Below are positions 35,248 to 47,179 of a stretch of DNA of 64,000 bases, piece by piece (position 1 is the stretch's first letter; each line of letters begins with the position of its first letter). This stretch comes from Odiellus spinosus (Eukaryota > Arthropoda > Arachnida > Opiliones > Phalangiidae), in NCBI GenBank assembly GCA_963920705.1, contig OY987239.1, forward strand, positions 4,436,254 through 4,500,253. Direction: 5' to 3'. The notes beneath the pieces were generated by a model that saw nothing but the letters and a program-made list of their open reading frames with translations, was not told the origin of the DNA and did not search any database. The translations under genes were made by a program, and so were the position numbers.

Positions 35248-35955
35248 TTTTGATTCGATTAGTTCAAAGGCAATTTTCACTATCTTATCCGGCTAGGCCC
35301 TTTAAAACTTACCCGGAAAATATGCTTAGCGGGATTCATGGAGAACCTGAATTTTGTCTCATTGAAAAGTCATCGAACAATGAGTTAAGGCGAGATCTTA
35401 AGGTGAGACATCCAATAGACGAATTCGGAATTGAAAAGGAACTTGCAGGGGAAGCCTCCATTGGAGTACACTCTTTACGCGCCGATCTCTTAAGATATGT
35501 CAGTATTGTAGTTCCCATTCTGATCCTATTCTTATTGGCTACGCTATGACAGAGAGACAAACTAGGCGATCGATAATTCTTCCCCTCTAGGCGTTTCCCA
35601 TAGCAGCGGGTGTAATGCGTGGATAGGTACGAGAGCGAGAGATAGAGTGAGGGGCAGGCGCGCCATATATTGCGATAATTCATCATTATATTTGTACCTA
35701 GCCTCTAGAAGTTGGTTTATGAGTATGGACAGTCCGAATTCTTCAAAAACATTCGATTTATCACTGACCCTTCAAAGCGACGAAAATCAGGATCTACATG
35801 AATCCAGCTAAGCCTACTTTCCGGGTATGTTTTAAATTTATTTCTAGTTTAACATTTGTTTATAATTTTTAACTGATAAATTAGGCTTATTTAAACGATA
35901 ATTTATAGTTAAAATAATCCAACTTATTGTTAATTAGGTTGCATTCTTCCTTTAA

Positions 35956-36313
35956 CCCAATTGCGCTTGATTTTAAAATGTTTTAAATCTTACTGAAAAG
36001 GTAAAATATAATGCATAGCTCTTTATGATAAAAAAAACTTAACCTTCATTCTTATCGTATCAAAATGACGTAAGGAAAAGATTCCTAGATAATGGAATAA
36101 AATTATTACTATACTTATGATGAACACAAGCTGGAGTAGCAAAAACTTCAAAGATTGATTGATGTTAAACCTCATAGAAAAAAAATTAAATGAAATTTGA
36201 AGTGTCCTTCAATTAAAAATTGCCTTCAATTTAAAGGTTGCTTAAGAAGTAACTTTTACGGTTAAACTTTCATATCTACCTCATTTTCAATAAAATTTCC
36301 TAACTAGTAAGAC
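35956..36313. promoter_or_regulatory. Region upstream of P450 relic
   Basis: Non-repeat AT-rich sequence of about 360 bp before the P450 start codon. A promoter would be expected here, but no specific element can be supported. Confidence 0.25.
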
Positions 36314-36587
36314 ATGGCATCAATTGAATCCGATTTCGATCTTCAATTCATTAAAAATAATTACAGTTCTGAACTAACAGTAGTTTGTTTGACAATTTTA
36401 ACCGCTTATGTTTTACAACTGTTCTACAGACGTTGGAAGAAACCTTTTCCTCCTGGGCCATGGGGACTACCCATTCTTGGATACAGACCATTCTTAGGAC
36501 AATTTCCGCACAAACAATTCAACGAGTTATCAAAAACCTATGGACCAATTATGGCGTAAGATACTTATTATCTATTTTTGCACGAAC

Positions 36588-37122
36588 AGAGCTCGGAATC
36601 GGATATCCATTATCTTCTGTTATTCGTATATTTTCAGATATTTTATTTTTCGGATAAATTAAAACTGGAAAATGAAATTTGTATATTCGTATAATTGTTA
36701 AACGTATAATTTTTACTCGAAGATAAGCCTTCGCCGCTTTATCTACCTACAAATTACTCGTTTTCAAACGTTTAACGATGGATAAGAAAAGTCACGTTTC
36801 CATAATTAGTCTAAAATATAAGAAAAATATTTCAAATTGACTTTTAATTCGAAGAATATAAATAAAACGACGAAACTAAGATTTTAAATCATCTTTTTAT
36901 TCGTTACTTTTAACGAAAATAAATTGAATTTTTTTATCCGAACGTATAACGCGGATAATATTCTAAGATAAGTTGCCATTTTTGGATAAAAACGGAAATG
37001 GATTACGTTTTTTTACTTTATCTTGGAATAATAGTCTATTTTTAATCAAACCATTATTATACATCAGAATTTAGTAGATTTTATCCAATTAATAAAAATT
37101 ATACGAATTCCGAGCTCTACCA
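36588..37122 (-). mobile_element. M2 element in P450 intron 1
   Basis: Ends agagctcggaatc and, inverted, gaattccgagctct. Internal blocks match 20055-20455 in reverse complement. Confidence 0.75.
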
Positions 37123-37596
37123 ACAAATGTTTGAATATAAATCTGTTAAGGCGATGAAAATTAGAGGGGTGGTTCGTTGTCAAAAGAGAAAGAGTACCAT
37201 GCATACAATGGTTTTTCCGACCTTGGATTTAAGAGAGTAAAGATGTTGCCAGTTTGAATAGCATTCTATTTACCATAGAAAACAAGTTATTTTCATTAGA
37301 CACGGGAGAATTCTCGAAGGTTTCTATTTGCGAGGTTTAGACCTTGTACGCGATTTTTCTTATGGAGAGGAAAAATAAACTGAAGATAAAAACCTACCCA
37401 ATTTTCAAATTCTTCTTTCTTGAGTATTTTAACACAAATATATAATATAAACACCCTGTGTATTGAAGTGTTCATCCTTTTGATTTGTGATAACCAGGAT
37501 AGTGGGTGTAACCATATTCTCTTTTATTCTAAAGTGGGAGTCTAGAAGAACCCGAGGAAATAGGAGGGCAAGAGGAGTGTTGGTTGTATTTTGAAA

Positions 37597-37925
37597 GGGA
37601 GAATGCAACCTTAAGTGATTTTGTTATCTAATCCACCGATAAAAAGTTTACAAAACAAATATTATATTAAACTAGAAATAAAATTAAAACTTATCCGGAA
37701 AATAGGCTTAGCGGGATCTTGAATTGCCTCCGTGTAAGGTCTAGCGACCAAGGAACAAACGCTGGTCGTTCACGCGAGATCTCCACGAGACTTACAATCG
37801 CGTTCGATTGCTCGCTAGACCTTATACGCGAGGAAATCAGCTGATCTCCACGAATCCCGCTAAGCCTATTTTCCGGGTAAGTTTTAAATGTATTTCTAGT
37901 TTAATATTTGTTCGTATATTTTTTT
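37597..37925. mobile_element. M1 MITE in P450 intron 1
   Basis: Left gggagaatgcaacctt, arms aataggcttagcgggat and atcccgctaagcctatttt, central palindrome around aggtctagcgacc and gctcgctagacct. The right terminus is eroded. Confidence 0.8.
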
Positions 37926-38427
37926 CAATAGTGGATAAGGCCTATTTTAACAATAAGGAATCGATGAAAAAAATCGAGAAAATGGGACGCGCTCTTATTC
38001 AAAGAAACTTCTTGAATGTTTTAATAATACGCAAAATTATTTTTACGTACAATAAAATCGTTAAAAAATTAATCATTCTCCGTTTGTTATAGAATTTCTG
38101 TTGGATCTCTTAACATGATAGTGCTCAATGATTTTGACAGTATGACGGAAGCGTTTCGGAAAGAGGAGGTGATAGCGAGACCTCCCGGAACTTTTTACAA
38201 TTTCTCCAAATTTGGAAGTATATTTGGGAAAAACTGTTCTGTGCAATAAAGAATTTGACTTCTAAAATTAATCTATCGATTCTAGGTATTTCTAGCATGA
38301 ATGGTTCATTATGGAAGTAACACAGGAAATTCTTTTCCGGATTTCTTAGAAATTTATTCAGAACTGACGACGGAATCTTAAGTCTTCAGAATATATTTGC
38401 GGTAATATTTAAGGAAAGGTTTAATGG

Positions 38428-38475
38428 GAGAATGCGACCTAAAAACAAGTGATTTTTTATCTATTCCTTATCGTT
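38428..38475 (+). repeat. M1 end fragment in P450 intron 3
   Basis: gggagaatgcgacctaaaaa and tatctattccttatcgttta match the M1 left end; nothing further of the family follows. Confidence 0.65.
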
Positions 38476-39134
38476 TAAAGTTCTTGTTGCATTCTCAATT
38501 TAAGGTGAATAATATTGTCTAGCATCTTATTAAGCAAAGGCTCTTTGAAATGGAATTGAACTCTTACGAAAAGAAGAAATTTAAGTCTTGTTTCTATAAT
38601 TAAAGACATTCCTATACAGGATGAAATGGAATGCATATTGTCACAAATAAGCAAGGTGAAAAATGGAAAGGATGTGAACATCAGAGATCTTCTACGTCAA
38701 GCTACGAACAACACTATGATGAAGGTACTTTTGGGGGTCACTCTACCGGATGACCATCCATTCGTCAAAGCCACATCCATGCAGCAAGATGGACTTCTGA
38801 AACAAGCCTTGCCCACTCATTGGACGATGTGCTTTCCTAAACTAACCTGGTTAACCAGGAATATTTTGCATGAACAAAAAGAATTAAAGGAGGCGTCTAA
38901 ATTAGTTGCTGATTTTATCACGTAATATCAAGGATAAATGGATATTGTTATTATTTTCAAGGGTAAATCTTTTAAAGTGAGGCTGCCGCGAATTTTTCAC
39001 GAACCATAAATAGAAATTAAGTAGCATTTTCGGAATCAAAATATATATACATTGTCATAGAAAAAATTGCATCGACAGTGAAAAATACATATTTTATAAT
39101 CAACATTTTTGCAATTTTTAAAATTAAATTTCCC

Positions 39135-39232
39135 TGCATTACGTCATCACTATGGTCACGTGATTTCGCTATTGTAGAGCCTACAGTTGATTCTCGCGCG
39201 TTCTGACAACCGTGATAAGGCAGCTTTTTGTT
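39135..39232 (+). repeat. Short dispersed repeat, copy 1
   Basis: Shares tcatcactatgg, gtgatttcgc, agagcctacagttgattc and ataaggcagcttt-like text with 42570-42660. Confidence 0.65.
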
Positions 39233-40080
39233 TAAATTTTATTGTTTTTATATATTTTTTTATATTTTTAGAGAACAAATTGAAAATCATAAGAAAAGCC
39301 TCGATCCGGCAAATCCTAGGGATTTCATTGATCATGGATTATTACGCGAACGAACCATGGGAGATAAAACTATCCATTCTGGTATGTATAAAAACAATTA
39401 AAACTATAAGCAAAAGTCTATCAATTTATTCCATAAAGTATACAACGCCCCGTAGCTTCATGCTATCAGCAAACTTAAAGGTCCTGGTAAATGTACCTTC
39501 AGATTCTGATTCGAGACACTCTAGCGGCTGCAGTCACCGTGTAAATAGTGAAACCGGAAACACCAATCTGCGAAGAAATTCCGTAGTTGGGTGAAGACAA
39601 TTTACGCAAGCGCGGCCCGCCTATATTCAGTTCCTCTCTCCGACACAAAATATTGACGAATAGTCCAAAATGGTGATGAACTTTTTGGCTATTTTTAAAT
39701 GATGGGTTATGACGTAAAACTACACTTTTGCTGTTAGTATTAAGCTACGGGGCGTTGTTTACTTTTATCGAATAAAGTGATAGACTTTTTATAACGTAGA
39801 TTCAGACAACAGGAGCGTGGTGAATCGAGAAGAAGGTTGCTTATCTACTTTAAACGACTTATTATGATAACACTCATTTTCAGATGACACTCTTAATAAC
39901 AACGTACAAATGATTTTGGCGGGTGGGTCGGATACAACACGAACTTCGTTGGAATGGGGCTTCATGTTGATGGCTAAATTTCCTGCAATCCAGGAAAAAG
40001 CCTTTGTTTTTTGGTCAAGATCAAACACCTCGATGGGAGGACCTATCATCCCTCTAAGTTCTCTTAAAATGTATAAAAAC

Positions 40081-40981
40081 ATAAGAAAAATAATTACCAT
40101 AAGTAAGACTCGCCCATAGGCGCAATATAAATGGCATTTACCATCTAAACTTGGCGCGCTTACGCATATACCCCCCGTGTGAGAGATTTAGGTACCACCG
40201 GAAAAAGGGGGGAAAAAACCGCTCTAATGGGGCTGAGAGACTCGAGCGCCCCGATGCGGTGGCAGAGGCGCACGTAAATACGGCAGCTAGACTCCAACGG
40301 CGCGAAAAAAAAAAAAAAAAAAACCCGGGGGCGGCGTGACGCCGCCGTGGCCGTGGTTTTTTTTTTGGTTGCGTTCCGCGCGCTCCGAGTCCGAGGCGAC
40401 CCGAGTTTTTTCCCAGGTGACGGCGTAAGCCATGAGCTATGGCGTTTATAGCCGTGATCGGGGCGGCGTCAAAAATATTGAAAAGGTAATCGGCGGGGTC
40501 GGAGTCTACACTAGACCCAGCAGTCGATAGTTGGGGAGATAAACGACGTTAGAATGATCCAAAGCAAGTGTTAATTTAACTTAATTAGTTTGCGGAATAT
40601 CTGAAAAATGAACGTGTTAAAGAAAAGCGTTTGAATGAGAAGATATACATAAACGTCTGAAATATATAATAAATTATACGAAGCATCCTCCACCATAAGA
40701 CTGTAAATGAACTTTTTATACGGTAGTGACATCTATGCTACAGCATTATTTGATACGTATTAAAAATATTTTTAGTCATCACGTTAATTACTCGGAGATC
40801 CCTAGCGATTTTAATAAAAAAAAATAATTATTCTTTTGTAAAATAAGTAATGATTTGGTTTAAAGCGATAATTTACACGATAGAGGGCGCTATAAACAAA
40901 TTCAACATTTTGAGTGGATGGTAAATGCCGTTTATATTGCGCCTATGGGCGAGTCTTACTTATGGTAATTATTTTTCTTAT
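40081..40981. mobile_element. 0.9-kb TIR element in P450 relic
   Basis: Imperfect terminal inverted repeats of about 65 bp (40081-40145 and 40916-40981) sharing cttatggtaattatttttct and gcgcctatgggcgagtctta. The interior begins with a GC-rich core holding an A run (about 40304) and a T run (about 40358). It lies just after the truncated helix-I exon. No transposase; target duplication not evident. Confidence 0.75.
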
Positions 40982-41117
40982 GCTAAAAATAAGATAACTG
41001 CAACCTAACAAAAGCAACGGTGAAACTAGCATTTAATCGATTTGAAACGGTAAAATAAATCCGATATACAAATCGCCAGGAATCGTTTTAAGCGTCGTGT
41101 ATTCACGCATTATCTAT

Positions 41118-41310
41118 TTATAAATCTATTTATCGTAGCTTCATATATCGGTTGTTGAAACTTCCGAATCACTAGGAAACTGGTTCCCGAAGCAGTTTCG
41201 AGAAATCGAATCAAATCGATTCCCGAAAAGATGGTTTCCCGCTCACACGACTCTAAAGAAACGTATTGAAACTATTTAAATCGATTCGAAGGCCTAGTAT
41301 GAACGCGGCT
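41118..41310 (+). repeat. Dispersed repeat S1, copy 3
   Basis: See 4226-4445. Landmarks tatttatcgtagcttca, actggttcccgaagcagttt, gaacgcggct. Confidence 0.75.
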
Positions 41311-42293
41311 ATTGTCTTCCCTCTGAACTAGGAGAGGCGATTGCGGCTACTAGTGTCTCGAATCAGTCGGCTCTCTGTCTGTTTTCTACATTGCACGTAG
41401 CGTAACGCAGTTGAACGTGGAATGAAATGAGTGATGAACTTTCATTGCCAATTACATTACCCCCAATTTAATGAAACGCATCGTGTACGAACAGGGTAAC
41501 GGATGATATGAGTCTTAGAGGATACTGGATTCCAAAAGGATCTGTCCTTTTGGGTAATATATGGGCGATTAACAACGACGAAACCTATTGGGATAATCCT
41601 TTCGAGTTTAACCCGGAACATTACTTAACCAAAGACCGGAAGGTCGATTTAAACAAGAGGTTCATTGCATTCTCAACTGGTAAGTTAACCTTTTTGCTGT
41701 TATCTTTATAGAACAAATTGTTAAACGTTTCATGTATCAGATAATGGGGAAATACAAAAAATGTTCGCCCGACCATTTCTCTTTTTATCATATCTTTATA
41801 AGATAATCTAAATTATCTGTCCAAAGTGATTAATTTTTTTGGAGGTTAACCGATACTCAACAGATAGCATTCAATTTAATTCTAATTATTTTTTTTGGAA
41901 ATTAATGGCAAATACTTCTTTAATCTACAATTCATTTAAGAAAGAGGTATTTATAAAAATTGTTTCTTGTGGCTAGATTAAAAAATACGTTAATCCGATT
42001 TAGAGCCAGTTAAAAAACTATTAGTTTTCTCTGTTAACCGAAAAGATATCTGGCCGCAGTTGGGTTCCCATAAAAGCATTCCCAGTCACGATTTAATCTC
42101 AAATTATTGTTTTTTAGGTAAACGGGACTGTCCGGGAAAAAACCAGGCCTTGATGCAATTGCTCGTTTTCCTAGTTGCCGTATTGCAAAAGTTTAAAGTA
42201 TTGCCTTCAGTGGAAGGCGTCTCTTTGGATGAAGATCGTAGTTTAGTGGTCAGCCCGGTTGAATCTTTCGTGCGATTTGAAAAGAGAACTTAA

Positions 42294-43189
42294 AATTCGT
42301 TGAAGTACAATTAGAAATAAAACATTTTGTACTGTCTTCACGTTTTGATCATTTCACTTTTTTTTAGATAAATTACAAGCGTGATCTATTTCATGGCAAG
42401 TTGCCCACGAGTAAATTGATAACTCAAATCTAAGATATTTTATCTAACAATTTTCATCATTTGAATTGCTAGAATTATTTTACTTTTAGAGTCCGGGTCA
42501 TAGGATTTCAAAAGGTTTTTGCCAAGAAGATTCAATCTCCTTCATGATCTGGCCTTCATGATCTGGAAATACTACCTCATCACTATGGGTGATTTCGCAA
42601 TAGTAGAGCCTACAGTTGATTCGGTAGCCTTCAGTCACGAGGGATAAGGGAGCTTTCGTGCGGTCTTTTTCGCGAAAGTACTTAATCCAGAAAGCTAACT
42701 ACCTTTAGTATGAAAATTATCATTTCTCATTATCAGTTTCTGTTCATCATGAACGTTGATTACACTAAAAGAAATTGAACAAAGCTATTTTCGGACTGAA
42801 GGGGAAATTGAAAGAGTTCTGATATTTTTAGTTCTGATTCAATTAGTTCTTTACAGCTTGTTTACGTGCGTAAGTGTCACGTTGGGTGTAAATAAAAGAA
42901 AAATTGGGTTTGGAGAGAGTATTAACGTATTCCCACGAAGAACGTGACTTAGTTAACATAGACCGTGTTATAATTAAGCGTCAGATCGCGTGCTATTTTT
43001 TATGTTAAAAAGAAAAACATCTTTCTTTTCTTAAAAGGTAAAGTCTTGGATAATAAATTTTGATTAAGGTAATTTGTAGATTCCTCTCCTATTCTTTATC
43101 CATAACAGCCACCCACGTGTATTTTGTTTAGATACTACGTTAGCCTCTGTTTGCCGTGAGAGGGCTCTTATGAACGCACGCCCGTTTTT
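42294..43189. other. Noncoding stretch after P450 relic
   Basis: Contains the polyadenylation-like aataaa near 42316 and, at 42570-42660, the second copy of the short repeat at 39135-39232. No gene seen. Confidence 0.4.
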
Positions 43190-44458
43190 ACCTCCCCGAC
43201 TGAACTTTAGTTCAGGGGGAGGTTTTACACTGGTCGTGTCTGTGTGTGTGTTGTCTGTGTGTCTGTGTGTGTGTATTTGTGTGTGTCACTTCCTGTGTAA
43301 GCGGATATCCTGTGTAAGCGGAAATCACGTGACCTAGCTCGTGGAGCAAAAATTCTAGAGACGTAATCATACCAGCTTATCGTTCAATTCCGTTTAACGG
43401 GAATTACCTCCTTTAAGCGTGACTGCCACATTGAGTTTCAGGTGTCGTGCAATTATATGCAACAGGACGTCTCCAATTGCATATTATCGCCTTTCACCAT
43501 CCACTTTACGGTCAAACCTCGATGCTGGACAGTAGAAGGCGATTATACGCAATGGAACGTCTCCCATTGTTACAATCACCTCCGACCATCCCTACACCAA
43601 GGTCCAACCTCAAGTGTCCGATCTCAGCGGGCCATATTAGCGAGGCGTCCCTCACTAATATAGTCCACATCAACCTTCCACTCCACTCATCTCCTCCCTC
43701 TACGGGTTTTTGTGGTGTAGTTACCGAATGCCTAGGGTTACGATAAACGTCTAGACGTTGAGAAGGGGGGTTTTCCCCAACTCTTCTCGGTTACTCGCTC
43801 GATGAATAAAGGTTCGCGAAAGCTATATATACCCCTTTTCCATGCCCTAACTATTTTGGCCTTATGCCGCGATATATTTTAGTGAATTGAAGCGTATAAT
43901 GCATTTAAATTTTTATTTAATAATATTGTTAAACTGAACCTAATTAATAACGAAGCTGAAAAATCAATTAAAAATTCGAGATAGTTTAGAAGATATTTAA
44001 GAAATTGTCCAAAAATTTAGTGAAATTTGACCGTTTAATACCAGCTTGAGTTGGCAACACGCGCTAAGCTGTTTTCCATATATCATTTAGTCCAAAAAGT
44101 AAAGGTATAACGGGCAGTATAGGCTAAGGCTTGCTGCAAACTTGGGGTGGATTGAAGAATCTAAATAAAGGTACGTTTACACGGGCATTCAAGATAGAAA
44201 TGATATAAGATTTAAAGCTGAGGCGGATTGATACAAAATGTTAAACCTCTTAAGAAAAATGATAGTGGTGAAAACTCTCCTTGAACAAGAGTACAGTAGG
44301 TTTCCCGTGTTTAAAAAACAACAATTTTGAAGAAAAAATTATATCTGATGTTGGAAAAAAAATAGGCTTCAGTTTTCTCCACTATAAAACCAAGAAACGT
44401 TTCCGATTATTTTCATAATCAAAGAAGCCGTGTAGAGTGAACTTCGTTAGCAGACCAG

Positions 44459-44606
44459 GAGACGAGACGAGACGAGACGAGACGAGACGAGACGAGACGA
44501 GACGAGACGAGACGAGACGAGACGAGACGAGACGAGACGAGACGAGACGAGACGAGACGAGACGAGACGAGACGAGACGAGACGAGACGAGACGAGACGA
44601 GACAAG
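44459..44606. repeat. (GACGA)n microsatellite
   Basis: About 29 pentanucleotide units, the last two or three as gacaa. Both strands stay open, giving spurious RRDET and SRLVS translations. Confidence 0.96.
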
Positions 44607-44916
44607 ACAAGACGAAAGAGAGCTATAATGACTTAAGGGAGATAATCAACCAGCGCAGAATGTTATCACCATTTGAAGTCAACAGAGCAGCGACACGGCT
44701 TTCATTTATCACCAGAAAGAGACGGCCCGGCTACGAAGAATTGAAACGTGCAAGCAGTTAGTGTTTTCTAATTCGACATATGAGATACCTACAGTCAGTT
44801 AAAGCTCGGCAGTTCTTCATACGGCCTCGTAATTGTAAACAAAAGCAGCTATTCAAATATAAGTACTAACGGTATGGAAATTAGTCTACTTTCGGTCTTT
44901 TAATATATTTTTTATC

Positions 44917-46365
44917 ATAGGATTGGAAGCTAACGTCTTGTCAGCCGGTTTGGAAAATAACCTCTCGACCATCTCCATCCTTGGATTCTTCCAATGACTG
45001 GGATCACTTGTATGATGAAAATATCAGTAATGTTCCTCTACATCAAAACAAGAATTTCAGACGAGAATTGTACCGGAAGTAATTACCAATCATTTACCGA
45101 CAATGGGTTGTAAATGGAACATTCAGTCTACAATATTTCTTGGTTTGCTCAAAAGGAACTTGCTACTACATCTTCGTCGTTTTCATTCCTTGTCTTTCTT
45201 GCCATCCCAGACTAAATTCTTCGTCTTTATCAAATCAGTGGTTTATCAAAGATAATCACACAGTACAGCCTATACTCTAGTGTTAATTTATATTACAATA
45301 ACTTGTATTTTACATATTTACTTAGAAAATAAACATTTCATTTGGTGTGTCTATGAAGAAGTCTTCGACCTGCCGCGTATAATTAAGGGTAACGCAGGAC
45401 ATAGGATTGGAAGCTAACGTCTTGTCAGCCGGTTTGGAAAATAACCTCTCGACCATCTCCATCCTTGGATTCTTCCAATGACTGGGAACAGTAGAATGAT
45501 GAAAATATCAGTAATGGACCTCTACATCAAAACAAGAATTTCAGACGAAAATTGTACCGGAAGTAATTACCAATCATCTACCGACAATGGGTTGTAAATG
45601 GAACATTCACTCTACAATATTTCTTGGTTTGCCCAAAAGGAACTTGCTACTACATCGTCGTTTTCATTCCTTGTCTTTCTTGCCATCCCAGACTAAATTC
45701 TTCGTCTTCATCAAATCAGTGGATTATTAAAGATAATCACACAGTACAGCCTATACTCAAGTGTTAATTTATATTACAAGAACTTGTATTTTACATATTT
45801 ACTTAGAAAATAAACATTTCATTTGGTGTGTCTATTAAGAAGTCTACGACCTGCCGCATATAATTATGGGTAACGCAGGACATGGGATTGGAAGCTAACG
45901 TCTTGTCAGCCGGTTTGGAAAATAACCTCTCGACCATCTCCATCCTTGGATTCTTCCAATGACTGGGAACAGTAGAATGATGAAAATATCAGTAATGGTC
46001 CTCTACATCAAAACAAGAATTTCAGACGAAAATTGTACCGGAAGTAATTACCAATCATCTACCGACAATGGGTTGTAAATGGAACATTCACTCTACAATA
46101 TTTCTTGGTTTGCCCAAAAGGAACTTGCTACTACATCGTCGTTTTCATTCCTTGTCTTTCTTGCCATCCCAGACTAAATTCTTCGTCTTTATCAAATCAG
46201 TGGATTATTAAAGATAATCACACAGTACAGCCTATACTCAAGTGTTAATTTATATTACAAGAACTTGTATTTTACATATTTACTTAGAAAATAAACATTT
46301 CATTTGGTGTGCCTATTAAGAAATCTACGCCCTGCCGCATATAATTAAGGGTAACGCAGGAAATT
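44917..46365. repeat. Three tandem units of about 482 bp in R1 copy F
   Basis: Units start at attggaagctaacgtcttgt-type text at 44917, 45401 and 45882, spacing 484 and 481 bp. Each ends with ctgccgcatataattatggg and aacgcagga. Units are very similar. Confidence 0.92.
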
Positions 46366-46703
46366 CATTTGGTGTGTATATTAAGAAATCTACGCCATGC
46401 CGCATATAATTATGGGTAACGCAGGACACTCTTTTGCATTCTCTGAATCCTTGAGCTTAAGGTAAAATACTTATACTCCGTAACCTAGATGGGAAATAGA
46501 GAAGTGTGATTGAAATGCACGTTGTTTCTTCTACTCTTCCAATACTCTACACTTCTTTTCATCTTTTATTTTAGGTAAGGTTAGGTTAGGTTACCTTAAC
46601 GTCGGGGTCGGGGAGGTTATATTTTGGCTTCCCAACTTGTTGTTATTACTCTTTATCTATTAAAATAGATATCCACTAGTTGAAAGTAGATTAGGACTGT
46701 CGT

Positions 46704-46763
46704 TTGAAGGGAGAATGCAACCTAAAAGTGAGTTTTTTTTACGGATTCCTTATAATTAAAATA
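46704..46763 (+). repeat. M1 fragment interrupted by the gypsy element
   Basis: gggagaatgcaacctaaaag and acggattccttataattaaa, then the LTR element. M1-like text seems to resume for a few bases after 52564 (taatccaacg). Confidence 0.6.
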
Positions 46764-46767
46764 GTAC

Positions 46768-47125
46768 TATAAAATAGTTGTAATAAAGTGACTTTACAAT
46801 TAATAAACGACGTTTTCCTTCTAAAGTCACTTTATTACAATTTATTTCGCTAACCCAATTTTTACATTTTTCAACTCTTCTCGACCTTTTTTTAAAAACC
46901 GATCCACTGTTTTTCTATTTTCTTGCGCTTCTCCCCTTTTTCAAAATTCCTCTCTCGCGTTTTTTTTCCGTTATCATTTTCTCACGCGCCAATTCTTATT
47001 CCAATAACATTAAACTTCATATATATATTATTAAATTTTACGTATCTTTTTCCAAATTATTCTACACTTCACTTCACATATATATATTATTAAATTTTAC
47101 GAATCTATTTCCAAATTATTTTACA
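46768..47125 (-). repeat. 3' LTR of the gypsy element
   Basis: 358 bp, partner of 52206-52560. Its outer end is tataaaatag where the other LTR has tgtaaaatag, so the terminal TG/CA is mutated on this side. Confidence 0.9.
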
Positions 47126-47179
47126 TTTCTCCCCCCCCCCCCCAATCCAAAAAAAAAACACGTCCACGTGTTTCCTCAG

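Larger units (their letters stand above)
27000..35300. mobile_element. 8.3-kb TIR element without target duplication (Spy-like)
   Basis: Terminal inverted repeats of 47 bp with one mismatch (27000-27046 and 35254-35300), beginning GGGCCTAGCCGGATAAGATA. Flanks are AAA on the left and TTT on the right, with no duplication relative to uninterrupted M1 copies. Insertion between AAA and TTT without target duplication is the reported hallmark of Spy elements, a group related to ISL2EU/PIF-Harbinger transposons. No transposase frame is visible; the interior is filled by other elements, so this is a non-autonomous or gutted copy. Confidence 0.75.
26881..35955 (+). mobile_element. M1 MITE interrupted by an 8.3-kb insertion
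   Basis: Left part 26881-26999 (agaatgcaacctaac ... actagaaataaa) and right part 35301-35955 (tttaaaacttacccgg ... ggttgcattcttccttta). When the two are read across the gap the family sequence aaataaatttaaaac is restored exactly, so the insertion added or removed no target base. Confidence 0.85.
36314..42293 (+). pseudogene. Cytochrome P450 (CYP2-clan-like), broken
   Basis: Haem monooxygenase of the ER membrane. Eight exon blocks by GT/AG and frame: 36314-36555 (membrane anchor VVCLTILTAYVLQLF, hinge FPPGPWGLPILGY), 38093-38217, 38286-38401, 38620-38921, 39272-39381, 39884 to about 40001 (helix I LAGGSDTTRTSLEWG), 41495-41680 (DNPFEFNPEHYL, PERF region), 42118-42293 (haem loop FSTGKRDCPGK split across the last intron, then TAA). 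Defects: TAA at 38318-38320 inside the helix-C WxxxR motif; the helix-I exon loses its 3' end near 40001; no exon with the K-helix ExxR is found. Splice sites are well kept, so loss of function is recent. M1, M2 and S1 repeats fill the introns. Polyadenylation candidate aataaa near 42316. Confidence 0.85.
43190..46640 (+). mobile_element. R1 element, copy F (longest copy)
   Basis: 3.45 kb from acctccccgactgaac to gcttcccaacttgt. The left end is a hairpin (cctccccgactgaac pairs with gttcagggggagg). Next come a tg-rich stretch, a short tandem of cctgtgtaagcgga, then the family body. It carries a long pentanucleotide array and a three-copy tandem repeat that other copies lack. No intact long frame. 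Confidence 0.9.

Noticed and set aside
40151..40339. GC-rich open frame after the P450 helix-I exon
   Set aside because: Lies within the TIR element and includes a poly-A tract; low-complexity translation.
44419..44628. Repeat proteins SRLVSSRLVS and RRDETRRDET
   Set aside because: Pure pentanucleotide microsatellite read on both strands.
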